64,000 nucleotides of DNA from DASXHY01 sp035552155 (GCA_035552155.1 DASZLX010000031.1:62001-126000), one strand, 5' to 3'; positions 8,708 through 17,841 are shown, counted from the first letter of the stretch. The notes: generated from the letters alone by a model not told the origin. A program made the numbers and translations.

Positions 8708-10816
8708 ATGCCAGAAGCACGCGACCAGGGTAAGCCGGTTTTTTACTGGCAGGCAGTCCTTATCCTTCTGCCCGTGGCGGTGCTGGCAGTCATCGGTTGG
8801 GCTTCGCTGCGACAGGACAAAATTCTCGCCGAACACGACGCGCGGGAACGCGCCCAGTCCATCGCGGACCAATTACTCCCGGCGCTGTGGACCGAGTTGA
8901 CCGTCGCTCCGCACGATGGGTCGGCGGACCGGGTCGTTTTTCAAGTCGATGATGAAGGAAGCTTGGTTTTCCCCCCGCCGTGCGATCCGACGCCAGTGCC
9001 CGATCCATTTCCACTCGAAAAACTTTCCCCTGAACAAGCGCGTTTGTGGGCTGCCTCGCACTCGACCACAACAGGCACATTGGCCGTTGCCATCGAAGCC
9101 TACCGGCAATTGATTGATTCAAAACCACCGGAACGTTTCCTCGCCGCCGCGCAATACCAGTTGGGCACGCTGTTGCTTCGACAGCCTAATTGGGCGGCCG
9201 CCGGGCAATCTTTTTCATTGGTTGCGGAGCAATATCCTAATGTCACGGGCGAAAGCGGCCTGCCCTTATCGCCGCTCGCGCAACTAAAACTGCTCCAACA
9301 CGGTCAATTCCCCCTCGACTCTTTTTGCTCCAACATCGTCTCTCATCCCACGCTGCTGACGCCATTGTTGCTAGCGCAAGCCCGGGCTGCCCGGACCAAT
9401 CAGGCGGAGGTCGTGGCAAAATGGCAGCGGATATGGAAAGAAGACGAGCGCGGGCGTGAGATTTTTGCGGCGGCCCGCGAGCATATTCGTGTCCCTTTCC
9501 CGCTGCTTTCCACGGGCACGAATAAAAGTCTCGTTTCCAGTCCCCGGATTTTTTGGTTCACGTTTCCAGCCAGCACGAGCAACGGGAAAGTAGTTGATGA
9601 GAGCGGTGGTGGCAGGATTTTTACGGGCCGGAATTGGATTGCGGCGCGCACGGAGGGCACCAACGGGATGTCTTTCAATTGCCATCTTGAACCCGAAATC
9701 GGTCTTTGGATCACCACCAACTCGGAACATTTTCCGCCCTACTTCGCCGCCGAAGTCGAGGTGGCCGGAAAGCGAATCCTGGAGAACGCGCCGACCTTGG
9801 CCTATTGGCACAACGAATACGTGAAAGGCGGGAAAGGCGGCGGACAATTTTGGCAAAGGGTCGATTCGGACAAAACCTCCACGAACCTGCTCGCGTCTGC
9901 TACGCGCGCGGAAAGCGGCATGGAACAGTTGAAGATCAATGTTTATCTGACCAGTCCGGACGAGCTGTTCGCAAGCCAGCGCGCGCGCGCGACCGCGTTT
10001 GGCCTGCTCGTCATCACCTCGACGGCCGCCGCTTTGATTGGCCTGCTCGCCGCCTGGCGCGCCTTCCATCGGCAACTGCGGCTGGCGGAAATGAAATCCA
10101 ATTTCGTCTCCAGCGTCTCGCACGAATTGCGCGCGCCAATCGCGTCGGTGCGGCTGCTGGCGGAAAGCCTCGAACGCGGCAAGGTCAATGAACCGCAAAA
10201 ACAAAACGAATATTTCCGTTTCATCGTACAGGAATGCCGACGGCTGTCGTCCCTGATTGAAAACGTGCTGGATTTTTCCCGCATCGAGCAGGGCCGCAAG
10301 CAATATGAATTTGAACCCACGGATTTTTTCGCGCTGACGCGTGAAACAGTCAAGTTGATGGAGCCTTATGCGGAGGAAAAGGGTGTGAGATTGGAATTCA
10401 CCGCGAAACTCGAAACTCAACCCGCCGCGCCGGAGGGGGGCGAAGGCGGAAACCCGGAGCTCGAAATCGATGGCCGCGCCATACAACAGGCGCTGGTGAA
10501 TTTGATTGATAACGCGATCAAGCATTCGCCCAAAGGTTCCACCGTCCAGGTCGGGGCTGAATTCGATGCCGGCTGGACGCGTCTATTTGTGGAGGACACC
10601 GGCCCCGGCATTCCGCCGGCGGAACAGGAGAAAATTTTTGAGCGCTTTTACCGGCTCGGTTCCGAACTGCGCCGGGAGACGCAGGGGGTGGGGATCGGCC
10701 TCAGCATCGTGAGGCACATCGTTGAGGCGCACGGTGGCCGGGTCACCGTGCGCAGCAATGTGGGCCAGGGCAGCCGGTTTACCATTGAGCTGCCGCGCAA
10801 TCGGTTAAATCAGTGA
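8708..10816 (+). CDS. Membrane sensor histidine kinase
   Basis: Numbered from the ATG at 8708 (702 residues; a GTG at 8657 would add 17 residues but lies inside the putative operator). One membrane segment at about 13-32 and a second at about 429-451 enclose a large periplasmic sensor whose first part looks TPR-like (AIEAYRQLIDSKP, AAQYQLGTLLLRQ). After the second segment come His472 in SHELRAPI, N box Asn598/Asn602, DTGPGIP at 630-636 and GVGIGLS at 660-666. No HAMP domain is obvious. It pairs with the response regulator 83 bases downstream. Confidence 0.93.
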   Translation: MPEARDQGKPVFYWQAVLILLPVAVLAVIGWASLRQDKILAEHDARERAQSIADQLLPALWTELTVAPHDGSADRVVFQVDDEGSLVFPPPCDPTPVPDPFPLEKLSPEQARLWAASHSTTTGTLAVAIEAYRQLIDSKPPERFLAAAQYQLGTLLLRQPNWAAAGQSFSLVAEQYPNVTGESGLPLSPLAQLKLLQHGQFPLDSFCSNIVSHPTLLTPLLLAQARAARTNQAEVVAKWQRIWKEDERGREIFAAAREHIRVPFPLLSTGTNKSLVSSPRIFWFTFPASTSNGKVVDESGGGRIFTGRNWIAARTEGTNGMSFNCHLEPEIGLWITTNSEHFPPYFAAEVEVAGKRILENAPTLAYWHNEYVKGGKGGGQFWQRVDSDKTSTNLLASATRAESGMEQLKINVYLTSPDELFASQRARATAFGLLVITSTAAALIGLLAAWRAFHRQLRLAEMKSNFVSSVSHELRAPIASVRLLAESLERGKVNEPQKQNEYFRFIVQECRRLSSLIENVLDFSRIEQGRKQYEFEPTDFFALTRETVKLMEPYAEEKGVRLEFTAKLETQPAAPEGGEGGNPELEIDGRAIQQALVNLIDNAIKHSPKGSTVQVGAEFDAGWTRLFVEDTGPGIPPAEQEKIFERFYRLGSELRRETQGVGIGLSIVRHIVEAHGGRVTVRSNVGQGSRFTIELPRNRLNQ

Positions 10817-10896
10817 ATGGAGATTCGTTAAATGAATATCCAAAACGGCCACCACAATTTTACGAACGTATTTAACCATTTAACTCATGTAACGAA
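10803..10896. repeat. GTTAAAT-rich intra-operon palindrome, family C, copy 2 (kinase-regulator gap)
   Basis: Left arm GGTTAAATCAGTGAATGG ... TTCGTTAAAT, right arm ATTTAACCATTTAACTC ... AACGAA. It starts inside the last codons of the kinase and ends a few bases before the response-regulator ATG at 10900, occupying the whole gap. Confidence 0.55.
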
Positions 10897-10899
10897 CCC

Positions 10900-11580
10900 A
10901 TGCCCCGCATTTTAATCATCGAGGACGAAACTCCGATGCGGACCGCGTTGAAAGACGTGATGGAAGTGGAAGGCTATCGCGCGCTGACCGCGGCGGATGG
11001 CGAGAGCGGCTTGAAACGCGCTCTGGAGGAGAAACCCGACCTCATCCTGCTCGACATCATGATGCCGAAGCTCGATGGCTACGAAGTGTGCGCCGAATTG
11101 CGGCGTCTCGCGAATCCCGTCCCGATCCTGATGCTTACCGCGAAGGGGCAGATCGAAGACCGCGTGGCCGGGCTCGACGTCGGCGCGGATGATTACCTGG
11201 TCAAGCCCTTCAGCACCGAGGAATTGCTGGCGCGCGTCCGGGCATTGCTACGGCGCTTTCAAAAGCAGATCAAATCGCCGGCAAAACTGAAGCTGGGCGA
11301 TGTCGAAATTGATCTCGCGCGGCAGACGGCCGTGCGCCGAAAAAAAACGATTCACCTGACGGCCAAGGAATTCGCCATGTTGCGCCTCATGGCGGAATCG
11401 CCGGGCGAACCGGTGACACGCGAACGGTTTTTGGACGCCGTGTGGGGTTATGCGGCATTTCCCACCACGCGCACGGTGGACAACCACATCGCCAGTTTGC
11501 GGGGAAAGATTGAACGCGACCCCGATTCGCCCAAGTGGATTAAGACGGTTCACGGCGTGGGCTACCGATTGGAAACGTAA
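10900..11580 (+). CDS. OmpR/PhoB-family response regulator
   Basis: 226-residue two-component regulator. The receiver domain (1-120) has the acidic pair Glu8/Asp9, the phosphoacceptor Asp52 in LLDIMMPKLDG, Thr80 and Lys102 in YLVKPFS. The C-terminal winged-helix domain (about 127-226) contains the typical LTAKEFAMLRLMAESPGEPVTR region and ends VHGVGYRLET. Cognate kinase is the upstream gene. A 23-bp motif found before both the kinase and the downstream ankyrin gene is a candidate target. Confidence 0.95.
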   Translation: MPRILIIEDETPMRTALKDVMEVEGYRALTAADGESGLKRALEEKPDLILLDIMMPKLDGYEVCAELRRLANPVPILMLTAKGQIEDRVAGLDVGADDYLVKPFSTEELLARVRALLRRFQKQIKSPAKLKLGDVEIDLARQTAVRRKKTIHLTAKEFAMLRLMAESPGEPVTRERFLDAVWGYAAFPTTRTVDNHIASLRGKIERDPDSPKWIKTVHGVGYRLET

Positions 11581-11588
11581 AATGAGGA

Positions 11589-11611
11589 GATTTTGCAAAA
11601 GTGTGACAACT
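11589..11611 (+). promoter_or_regulatory. Putative response-regulator operator, copy 2
   Basis: GATTTTGCAAA, spacer AGT, GTGACAACT. It starts 8 bases after the response-regulator stop and lies 45 bases before the ankyrin gene start. Matches the site at 8643-8665 outside the spacer. Confidence 0.55.
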
Positions 11612-11656
11612 CGTTTGGGCGGATGATTAGAGTTTAACGCGAAGCTTGGAAATTTT

Positions 11657-14600
11657 ATGAGATTAAAATCATGGATGCCGGTAATGGTGCTCCTGCTCGC
11701 CGCGATGGCTCGCGGGGCGACCAATGACCTCACGGGCCTTTTGCAACAGGGACTCTTCGAGGAAGAGGCGAATCGCAATTTGGATGCGGCCATTTCCTCT
11801 TATCAATCCCTCGCCAACGATTTCGACAAGGACCGTCAACTCGCCGCCACCGCGATTTTCCGATTGGGCGAATGTTACCGCAAACTCGGCAAAACCAACG
11901 AGGCGGTCGTCCAATACCAGCGCATTGTGAAGGAATTCAGCGACCAGCCGACGCTGGTGAATTTGAGCCGGCAGAATTTGGCCGGCTTGAACGTGGCGCC
12001 GAAGGCGGAAGACAAGAACGCATCCGATGCCGGGCTTCAGGATGCAAGGGCAAACGTAGCCGCGCTCCAGGCGCAGCTCCAGGAAATTGAAAAGATGTCC
12101 CATGACGAGCAGCGGGTTTTCGTGCAACAAAATTATCCGAATCCGGTGCTGACGGAATCAATGACGCAATTGGTGAATGCGGAGCAAGATCTCATCAAAC
12201 TTGGGATGGATTACACGCCTGACCACCCGAAATATAAGACAGCCCGGGAACTGGTGGATGACCTCAACGCAAAAATCAACGCCCAAACGGATGGTGTCGT
12301 GCGCGGACTGCGGGACAAGTTGACCACCGCGCAAGCGAAGCTCAATGTTTTGGGCGGTCACCAAGGCGACTTCACGGCTGGCGGAGGAACCCAGGAAGCC
12401 GTCACCGATGACGAAGAAAAAGAAATCCGCAACATTCAGGCGATGATCCAGAACAGTCCGGACCTGGTGAATGCGCTAAACGCACAAGGAGAAACCCCGC
12501 TTGAAGACGCGGCCGGAAAGGGCCAGTTGGTCGTGGCAAAATATCTTCTCGATCATGGCGCGCAGGTGAACGGAATGGGCCGCAATAAGGAAACTCCGCT
12601 ATATCGGGCCGCCAATCAGGGCCACAAGACGATGGTTGAATTGCTTTTGGCGCACGGGGCGGACGTCAACGGCGGGGCGGGTCCAAATCCACTTCGGCAG
12701 GTGGTGGGCGAAGGTTACAGCGGGGTTGCTGAGGTGTTGCTGGCGAACAAGGCGGACGTGAACCTGCCCGATAATAGCGGCCAGCGCGCGCTGCATGTCG
12801 CGGCCCGTTATGGCGGGGACGATCTCATCCCATCGCTCATCACCCACGGAGCGGAAGTGAATGCCGCGGATAAAACCGGCAACACTCCCCTCGAACTCGC
12901 GGCCTCGGCCGGCAAGGTTGCGGCAGCGAAAATACTGCTGGCATCCAAGGCCGCGGTGAGTGCGCAAAACAACCAGGGGTATACTCCGCTGCACCAGGCA
13001 GCCATGGCGGGACATGCAGAAATGATTTCGCTTTTACTCGCCTCCGGCGCCGCCGTGGATGCGACTAATAGTGATGGAACCACTCCCCTGTTACTGGCCG
13101 TGGTGAATGAGCATCTGGACGTCGTTCGCGTGCTCCTGGCCCACAAAGCGAATCCGAATCACGCGGGCCCGAGTATCAAAATGACGAGCGAATCTTCATT
13201 TTCTCCGTACTCGCAAAGTTCCCCGGTGCGGCTCGCGATTAAAAACCCGGAAATCCTCGCGGCATTGCTGGATGCCGGGGGCAGCCGCGAGGACGCCGGA
13301 GCCGCACTCAGCAGCCCGCTTTCCGCGGCTGTCGATCAAAACGAGGTCGATTCCCTTAAGCTGCTGCTGCGACACGGAGCCAATCCGAATCGGCGCAGTG
13401 CCGACGGTAATTCGCCCCTGAATCAGGTATTAAAACAGCACCGGGACAAGCGTATGCTCCCTTTGCTGCTGGCGGCCGGAGCCGATCCAAACGCGGTGGA
13501 CTCCGACGGTTTTGCGCCGTTGTGTGAAACCTCAGACCCCGAAATCGTGCAATGGCTTCTCGCAGACAAAGCGGACCCGAATGCGTCCAACACCAGCGGC
13601 TACACGGCACTGATGCACGCAGTGGTTTATGCGCCGGAAGAAGTCGTAAAAATCCTTTTGGAAAAAGGCGCCGACATTGACCGCCAGGACACGAATGGCA
13701 ATACGGCGCTGCATTTCGCGGCATACAAATGGGACACAACCATGGTTGCTGTGTTACTGGAGCACAAAGCAAATCCCAATATCCAGAATAATGCCGGATT
13801 CACGCCTCTCGACATCGCCAAGGATGGCGTGAACGGTTCAATACCGTATTCAATGATGAACGAAAATTCTTCGAACGCTCTCCTCACGGGCCAGGCTGGC
13901 CAGCGAGCCAGTGAAGTCATTGTCGGCCTGCTCACCAAGGCCGGTGGCCTGGCCAATCTGCCCAAGCGCGACCGCATCGAGGTGCGGCGGGCTTCCGGCG
14001 TCGGTACCACTCTCACCAAAGGCTCGCACGACTGGAACCGTTACAGCTTGCTTGAACTGGTCGCCGGAAATTATGGGCTGCTGTCGCAAAATACTTCCGG
14101 TGAATGGTCGAGTAAGGAGGATTGGGGACGCTTCACGTTATGGAACGCCTCTCTTCCATTTCCCGATTTCAAAAACGTGGTCATTTATCGCCGTGCCGTC
14201 AATTCGACGAAACAGATTACGACCAACGTGAATTTAGAAGAAATCCTGACCACGGGTGACTGCTCGCGCGACGTCTGGTTGCAGTGGGGTGACACTGTCG
14301 AAATCCCCGAAGCCGATCATCCGGTGGACCAACACTGGGACGGGTTATCTGATCAAGAAGCGGCTTCTCTCATCAAGTGCTTGAGTCGGCAGGTGACGGT
14401 GAAAATAAAAAATGAAAGCACCACGCTAAAACTCGCTCCCACGCTGGATTCTGTCACCAATCCGTCCAGGCCAAATGGGCGTTGGAGATTGGTCCGCGCT
14501 TCCTTCATGCTCCGTTCCGTATTGGACAACTCAAAGCTGCTCCGTGTCTCGTCCGATCTCTCGCGCGTGAAAGTCACCCGTCACGATTCGGTGACAAAAA

Positions 14601-14692
14601 AGACCATGGAATGGGTTGTGGATTGCACTGATTGGAAGCAATCCGACCTCTGGCTTCGGGATGGGGATGTAATCGAGGTGCCGGAAAAATAA
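11657..14692 (+). CDS. Exported TPR/ankyrin-repeat protein with SLBB-like C terminus
   Basis: 1011-residue protein with a signal peptide (cleavage near ARG-A at about residue 21), a TPR-like segment at 22-110 (GEYRKLGKTNEAV-type helix pairs), a charged probable coiled coil at about 120-235, and roughly 13-14 ankyrin repeats at about 270-735, recognisable by GxTPLxxAAxxGH and LLxxGAxVN motifs. The last 250 residues contain two copies of a pattern ending in WGDTVEIPE and RDGDVIEVPEK, resembling the SLBB/polysaccharide-export fold. It follows a two-component pair and a shared operator-like motif, so it is probably a target of that system. Its role is unknown; an envelope scaffold is an inference. 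Confidence 0.85.
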   Translation: MRLKSWMPVMVLLLAAMARGATNDLTGLLQQGLFEEEANRNLDAAISSYQSLANDFDKDRQLAATAIFRLGECYRKLGKTNEAVVQYQRIVKEFSDQPTLVNLSRQNLAGLNVAPKAEDKNASDAGLQDARANVAALQAQLQEIEKMSHDEQRVFVQQNYPNPVLTESMTQLVNAEQDLIKLGMDYTPDHPKYKTARELVDDLNAKINAQTDGVVRGLRDKLTTAQAKLNVLGGHQGDFTAGGGTQEAVTDDEEKEIRNIQAMIQNSPDLVNALNAQGETPLEDAAGKGQLVVAKYLLDHGAQVNGMGRNKETPLYRAANQGHKTMVELLLAHGADVNGGAGPNPLRQVVGEGYSGVAEVLLANKADVNLPDNSGQRALHVAARYGGDDLIPSLITHGAEVNAADKTGNTPLELAASAGKVAAAKILLASKAAVSAQNNQGYTPLHQAAMAGHAEMISLLLASGAAVDATNSDGTTPLLLAVVNEHLDVVRVLLAHKANPNHAGPSIKMTSESSFSPYSQSSPVRLAIKNPEILAALLDAGGSREDAGAALSSPLSAAVDQNEVDSLKLLLRHGANPNRRSADGNSPLNQVLKQHRDKRMLPLLLAAGADPNAVDSDGFAPLCETSDPEIVQWLLADKADPNASNTSGYTALMHAVVYAPEEVVKILLEKGADIDRQDTNGNTALHFAAYKWDTTMVAVLLEHKANPNIQNNAGFTPLDIAKDGVNGSIPYSMMNENSSNALLTGQAGQRASEVIVGLLTKAGGLANLPKRDRIEVRRASGVGTTLTKGSHDWNRYSLLELVAGNYGLLSQNTSGEWSSKEDWGRFTLWNASLPFPDFKNVVIYRRAVNSTKQITTNVNLEEILTTGDCSRDVWLQWGDTVEIPEADHPVDQHWDGLSDQEAASLIKCLSRQVTVKIKNESTTLKLAPTLDSVTNPSRPNGRWRLVRASFMLRSVLDNSKLLRVSSDLSRVKVTRHDSVTKKTMEWVVDCTDWKQSDLWLRDGDVIEVPEK

Positions 14693-14990
14693 CCGGCTAA
14701 TTTTTCAGGAGCAAACGAGAGAACAAAGAGAGGATAGGGACTTTGTTCTTAACTTTTGCCGAACCGGATGAGCGAGTTTGATCGAGGGTGATTTACGGTT
14801 GCATCACGCAATCATCGGAGTATAAAGAATACTATCATGCCAATGGGCAGATAGGGTGGATGCCGGTGCGTCCTCTCGTCGGCCTTCGTGTTTTCGTGCA
14901 GGGTCGAAAGGTGATTCGTTGAAATGCAATTAGTTATGCGGGCATGCATTCTGCGTCATTGCTTCAAACAAATTTCAGTCGAATTAGAAT
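14693..14990. other. Intergenic region, no supported feature
   Basis: About 300 bases between the ankyrin protein and the pseudopilin-like gene. I see no convincing coding frame, hairpin terminator or RNA gene; it presumably holds the promoter of the downstream gene. Confidence 0.5.
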
Positions 14991-15761
14991 ATGAAAAGGC
15001 CAGTCGCAAGGAATCGCCCCCGGTGCCGGGACGGTTTCACTTTGGTGGAGCTTTTGGTGGTGATTGCCATCATCGCCATTTTGGCGGCGCTGTTGCTGCC
15101 GGCCCTGGGCAGCGCCAAGCAGAAGGCACAACAGGCGGCCTGCCTTAACAATCACAAGCAAATGGCTCTGGCCTGGAGCATGTATAAAGATGACAACCGC
15201 GGGCTTTTAGTTATTGATGACCCTTTAACTGGCTCGACCCTGGGCGGGACAAATTATCCAAGCTGGGTTTATGGAGACATGGCCGCGGCGACGGATGCGA
15301 CCAACGCCACTTTGATTCAATTGGGCCTGCTTTATAATTATGCGGGCAATCCGGGAATTTATCATTGCCCGGCGGATGGAACCACAGGTCACCTTCGCAG
15401 TTACAGCATGCAGTCGCAATTATCCTTTTACGAGAACGGAGTGCCTGTAACGGCTGACCCGGCTCATCCGCCCGTGTATTCGGAAAATCAGATGAAGGCG
15501 CCAACTTCAACGACTCTGGTTTTTCTGGATGAAAGTCCGACCACAATCAACGACGGTTATTTCGCCGCGAATGTCACTGGCGATGCGTGGGGCGATGCGC
15601 CGGGAGTCCTGCATTCGCATGGTTGCAATTTTTCATTTGCCGACGGCCACGCCGAGCATTGGCATTGGATGGACACGCGAACCTGGACGTTGCAAGAAGG
15701 GGAAAACACAGCCAACAATCCAGATTTGCACCGGCTCCAGGCATGTCTTGGTTATCAATGA
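14991..15761 (+). CDS. Prepilin-like secreted protein (type II pseudopilin N terminus, H-X9-DG family)
   Basis: 256 residues. Basic leader, then the prepilin peptidase site RDG|FTLVELLVVIAIIAIL with cleavage after Gly15 and Glu20 at the +5 position, followed by the hydrophobic assembly helix. The C-terminal part contains DESPTTINDG and a SHGCNFSFADGHAEHWHW stretch characteristic of the DUF1559/H-X9-DG pseudopilin family that is greatly expanded in Verrucomicrobiota and Planctomycetota. No pilus or secretion genes are adjacent. It is probably exported by a type II-like system encoded elsewhere. Confidence 0.9.
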   Translation: MKRPVARNRPRCRDGFTLVELLVVIAIIAILAALLLPALGSAKQKAQQAACLNNHKQMALAWSMYKDDNRGLLVIDDPLTGSTLGGTNYPSWVYGDMAAATDATNATLIQLGLLYNYAGNPGIYHCPADGTTGHLRSYSMQSQLSFYENGVPVTADPAHPPVYSENQMKAPTSTTLVFLDESPTTINDGYFAANVTGDAWGDAPGVLHSHGCNFSFADGHAEHWHWMDTRTWTLQEGENTANNPDLHRLQACLGYQ

Positions 15762-15793
15762 TGACGAGAGCGGTTTAAAAAATACGGTAGCCG

Positions 15794-16068
15794 ATTGGGA
15801 GTGGGGGCGCATTTCGGTTTCTTGCAAGTACGGGCTGCCATTTGAATCCCGACGGGATTCCGGCCTTCAACCCAAGGTTGCGACGAAGGAGCTACCTTGG
15901 GGGTTGGATTTATAACAACCCACAACCCCGTCGGGGTTGCGGCTTGAATCAACGTTTTCCCATGGTAGCTCGTTCCTCGCAACCATGGGCTTTAATACAC
16001 AATCCCTTTGGGATTGCCGCACTGCGGCTTTCGGTTGCAAGGAACTGAGATGCGCCCTGGGAGTGCCC
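15794..16068. repeat. 275-bp palindromic intergenic element with terminal inverted repeats
   Basis: The ends are imperfect inverted repeats (right end reads TTGCAAGGAACTGAGATGCG from 16038; the left end gives TTGCAAGAAACCGAAATGCG on the other strand). Inside are three small near-perfect palindromes, GAATCCCGACGGGATTC (15844-15860), CAACCCCGTCGGGGTTG (15923-15939) and CAATCCCTTTGGGATTG (16000-16016), and two inverted copies of a longer hairpin (15871-15903 and 15960-15988). No protein is credible. It resembles a MITE or REP-type element of the kind abundant in this phylum. Confidence 0.7.
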
Positions 16069-16094
16069 GCCTTCGTTTTCTTCGTTGCCTTCCG

Positions 16095-17045
16095 TTAACT
16101 GGTCTGCGGCGCAATTTCCCGCGAAGCTTCCCCGCCGTTCACCAGAAAAAGCACCGCCATGCGCACGGCCAGGCCATTGGTCACCTGGTCAAGAATGAGG
16201 GAACGGTTGCCATCGGCAATTTCACTGTCGATCTCCACGCCGCGATTAATGGGGCCGGGATGCATGATGAGCGCGTCAGGTTTTGCCTTGGCCAGGCGCG
16301 CTTTGTTCAGGCCGAAAAGAGTGGTGTATTCGTTGATGCTCGGGAACATCGTTTTGCGCTGGCGCTCGTGCTGAATGCGCAAAAGATTGATGATGTCCGC
16401 CTCGCGAATGGCCTCCTCCACGTTGTGCGTAACGCGGCAACCCATCTGCTCGAACACGCGCGGCACCAGCGTGGACGGCCCGCACAAGGTCACCTTCGCA
16501 CCCAGCTTGGTGAGCGCCCAAATGTTCGAACGCGCGACGCGGCTGTAAAGAATATCGCCCAGGATGGTGACGTTCAGCCCTGCAATTTTTCCCTTTCGTT
16601 CGCGGATGGTGAACGCGTCCAATAAAGCCTGCGTCGGATGCTCGTGCGCGCCGTCTCCCGCATTGATAACGCTGCCGTTCAGCACGCGTGAAAGAAAATG
16701 CGGCGCCCCCGAGGCGCTGTGGCGCATGACAATAAAATCCGCGTTTAAGGCTTCGAGATTCCGCGCGGTGTCTTTCAGTGTTTCGCCCTTTTTGAACGAG
16801 GACGCCTCCGCCGAGAAATTGATGACGTCGGCCGAAAGCCGTTGCTCTGCCAGCTCGAAGCTGATGCGTGTGCGCGTGGAGGGTTCGACGAAAAGATTCA
16901 CCACCGTCTTGCCGCGCAGCGCCGGGACTTTTTTGATGACCCGTTCGCCCACCGCCTTGAATGCGCGCGCCGTGTCCAGCACGGTCACGATTTCCTCCGC
17001 GCTGAGCGATTCGATGTCGAGAAGATGTTTGCGGGTCCAGGGCAT
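16095..17045 (-). CDS. pyrB: Aspartate carbamoyltransferase catalytic subunit
   Basis: 316-residue PyrB, catalysing carbamoyl phosphate plus aspartate to N-carbamoylaspartate, the first committed step of pyrimidine synthesis. Diagnostic motifs are FVEPSTRTRISFE (carbamoyl-phosphate site), the HPTQALLDAFTI block and PGPINRGVEID near the C terminus. It is the second gene of a pyrR-pyrB operon controlled by the attenuator upstream of pyrR. No pyrI regulatory chain is seen. Confidence 0.97.
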   Translation of the reverse strand: MPWTRKHLLDIESLSAEEIVTVLDTARAFKAVGERVIKKVPALRGKTVVNLFVEPSTRTRISFELAEQRLSADVINFSAEASSFKKGETLKDTARNLEALNADFIVMRHSASGAPHFLSRVLNGSVINAGDGAHEHPTQALLDAFTIRERKGKIAGLNVTILGDILYSRVARSNIWALTKLGAKVTLCGPSTLVPRVFEQMGCRVTHNVEEAIREADIINLLRIQHERQRKTMFPSINEYTTLFGLNKARLAKAKPDALIMHPGPINRGVEIDSEIADGNRSLILDQVTNGLAVRMAVLFLVNGGEASREIAPQTS

Positions 17046-17050
17046 AGGGG

Positions 17051-17134
17051 TTCGTTAAATAAGTGATTGGTTAAACGGGTTAAATGAGCGGGCGCATGCG
17101 CGCATCTCCTCGTTTAACATATTTAACTTGTTAC
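17051..17134. repeat. GTTAAAT-rich intra-operon palindrome, family C, copy 3 (pyrR-pyrB gap)
   Basis: Left part TTCGTTAAATAAGTGATTGG and GTTAAACGGGTTAAAT, right part CGTTTAACATATTTAAC. It starts 6 bases outside pyrB and ends inside the last codons of pyrR. The 16-base block is identical to one in the fur-sufB gap. Confidence 0.6.
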
Positions 17135-17647
17135 TCCTTTCTTCAAAAGCACTTCCTCGTCCTTTACAATTATTTTTTCGTCGAGCGATGTGGGCACGTT
17201 CTTCCCAACGAAGTCGGCTTTGATGGGCAATTCGCGATGACCGCGATCAATCAGCACGGCGAGTTGGATTCGTCTGGGCCGCCCGAAATCATTCAATGAA
17301 TCCATCGCGGCCCGGATCGTGCGCCCGCTGAACAACACGTCGTCCACGAGCACGACTGTTTTGCCGGCGATATCGAAAGGGATGACGGTGGGTTGCACAT
17401 TCGGCGCGGCGCGTTGGCCAAGGTCATCGCGATGCATCGAGACATCCAGATGCCCGGTGGGCACGGGATGCTTCCAGATTTCCGCCAGCAAGGCGCTCAG
17501 CTTTTTCGCGAGTGGAACACCGCCGCGCTGGATTCCCACGAGGACAATCTCGCCGCTGGTTTCATTGCGCTCGGCGATTTCGTGTGCAATGCGCGTCAGG
17601 GCGCGTTGAATCGACTGGGTGTTCAGGATGACGGTGGAATCAGCCAT
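17123..17647 (-). CDS. pyrR: PyrR, pyrimidine operon attenuation regulator / uracil phosphoribosyltransferase
   Basis: 174 residues from the ATG at 17647 (MADSTVILNTQSIQRAL); a longer frame runs into a repeat element and is not used. The PRPP-binding loop VVLVDDVLFSGRTIRAA is at about residues 92-108. PyrR binds UMP/PRPP and a specific hairpin in pyr leader RNA, causing attenuation, and usually retains uracil phosphoribosyltransferase activity. A matching RNA hairpin and an intrinsic terminator are present upstream, which strongly supports the assignment. pyrB follows. Confidence 0.95.
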   Translation of the reverse strand: MADSTVILNTQSIQRALTRIAHEIAERNETSGEIVLVGIQRGGVPLAKKLSALLAEIWKHPVPTGHLDVSMHRDDLGQRAAPNVQPTVIPFDIAGKTVVLVDDVLFSGRTIRAAMDSLNDFGRPRRIQLAVLIDRGHRELPIKADFVGKNVPTSLDEKIIVKDEEVLLKKGVTS

Positions 17648-17661
17648 GACAGGGGAAAAAA

Positions 17662-17742
17662 GTTCCAAATTCCAAACTCCAAATTCCCAGGAAGTTCCCA
17701 AAATAAAATCCCGATTTCAGCGTATGGGAATTCGGGATTTCC
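17662..17742. repeat. Dispersed repeat, family D (TTCCAAATTCCAAA type), copy 1
   Basis: Runs of GTTCCAAATTCCAAACTCC, plus a nested inverted repeat AAATCCCGA ... TCGGGATTT. It sits in the pyrR 5' untranslated region between the attenuator and the start codon; reading through it would add the artefactual N terminus WEFGVWNLELF to PyrR. Confidence 0.5.
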
Positions 17743-17774
17743 GCCGAGCTCGGGACGGGGACCTTGGCGGGAGA

Positions 17775-17813
17775 AAAAAATAATGGCGAACCGGTCGCAT
17801 GACCCAATTCGCC
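17775..17813 (-). terminator. Intrinsic terminator in the pyrR leader (attenuator)
   Basis: On the minus strand GGCGAA-ttg-GGTC-atgc-GACC-gg-TTCGCC is followed by ATTATTTTTTT. The two-part stem and U tract are a clear intrinsic terminator located 127 bases before the pyrR start codon, where it would stop transcription before pyrR-pyrB. Confidence 0.8.
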
Positions 17814-17841
17814 TGTTTTTAATTCTGTCATCATGTTCCTT

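Noticed and set aside
9371..10525. 384-codon minus-strand frame over the sensor kinase
   Set aside because: Antisense shadow; the kinase is fully supported on the plus strand.
15794..16068. CRISPR array
   Set aside because: The repeated palindromes alternate in orientation and differ in sequence; there are no regular direct repeats with unique spacers and no cas genes. No CRISPR array was seen anywhere in the window.
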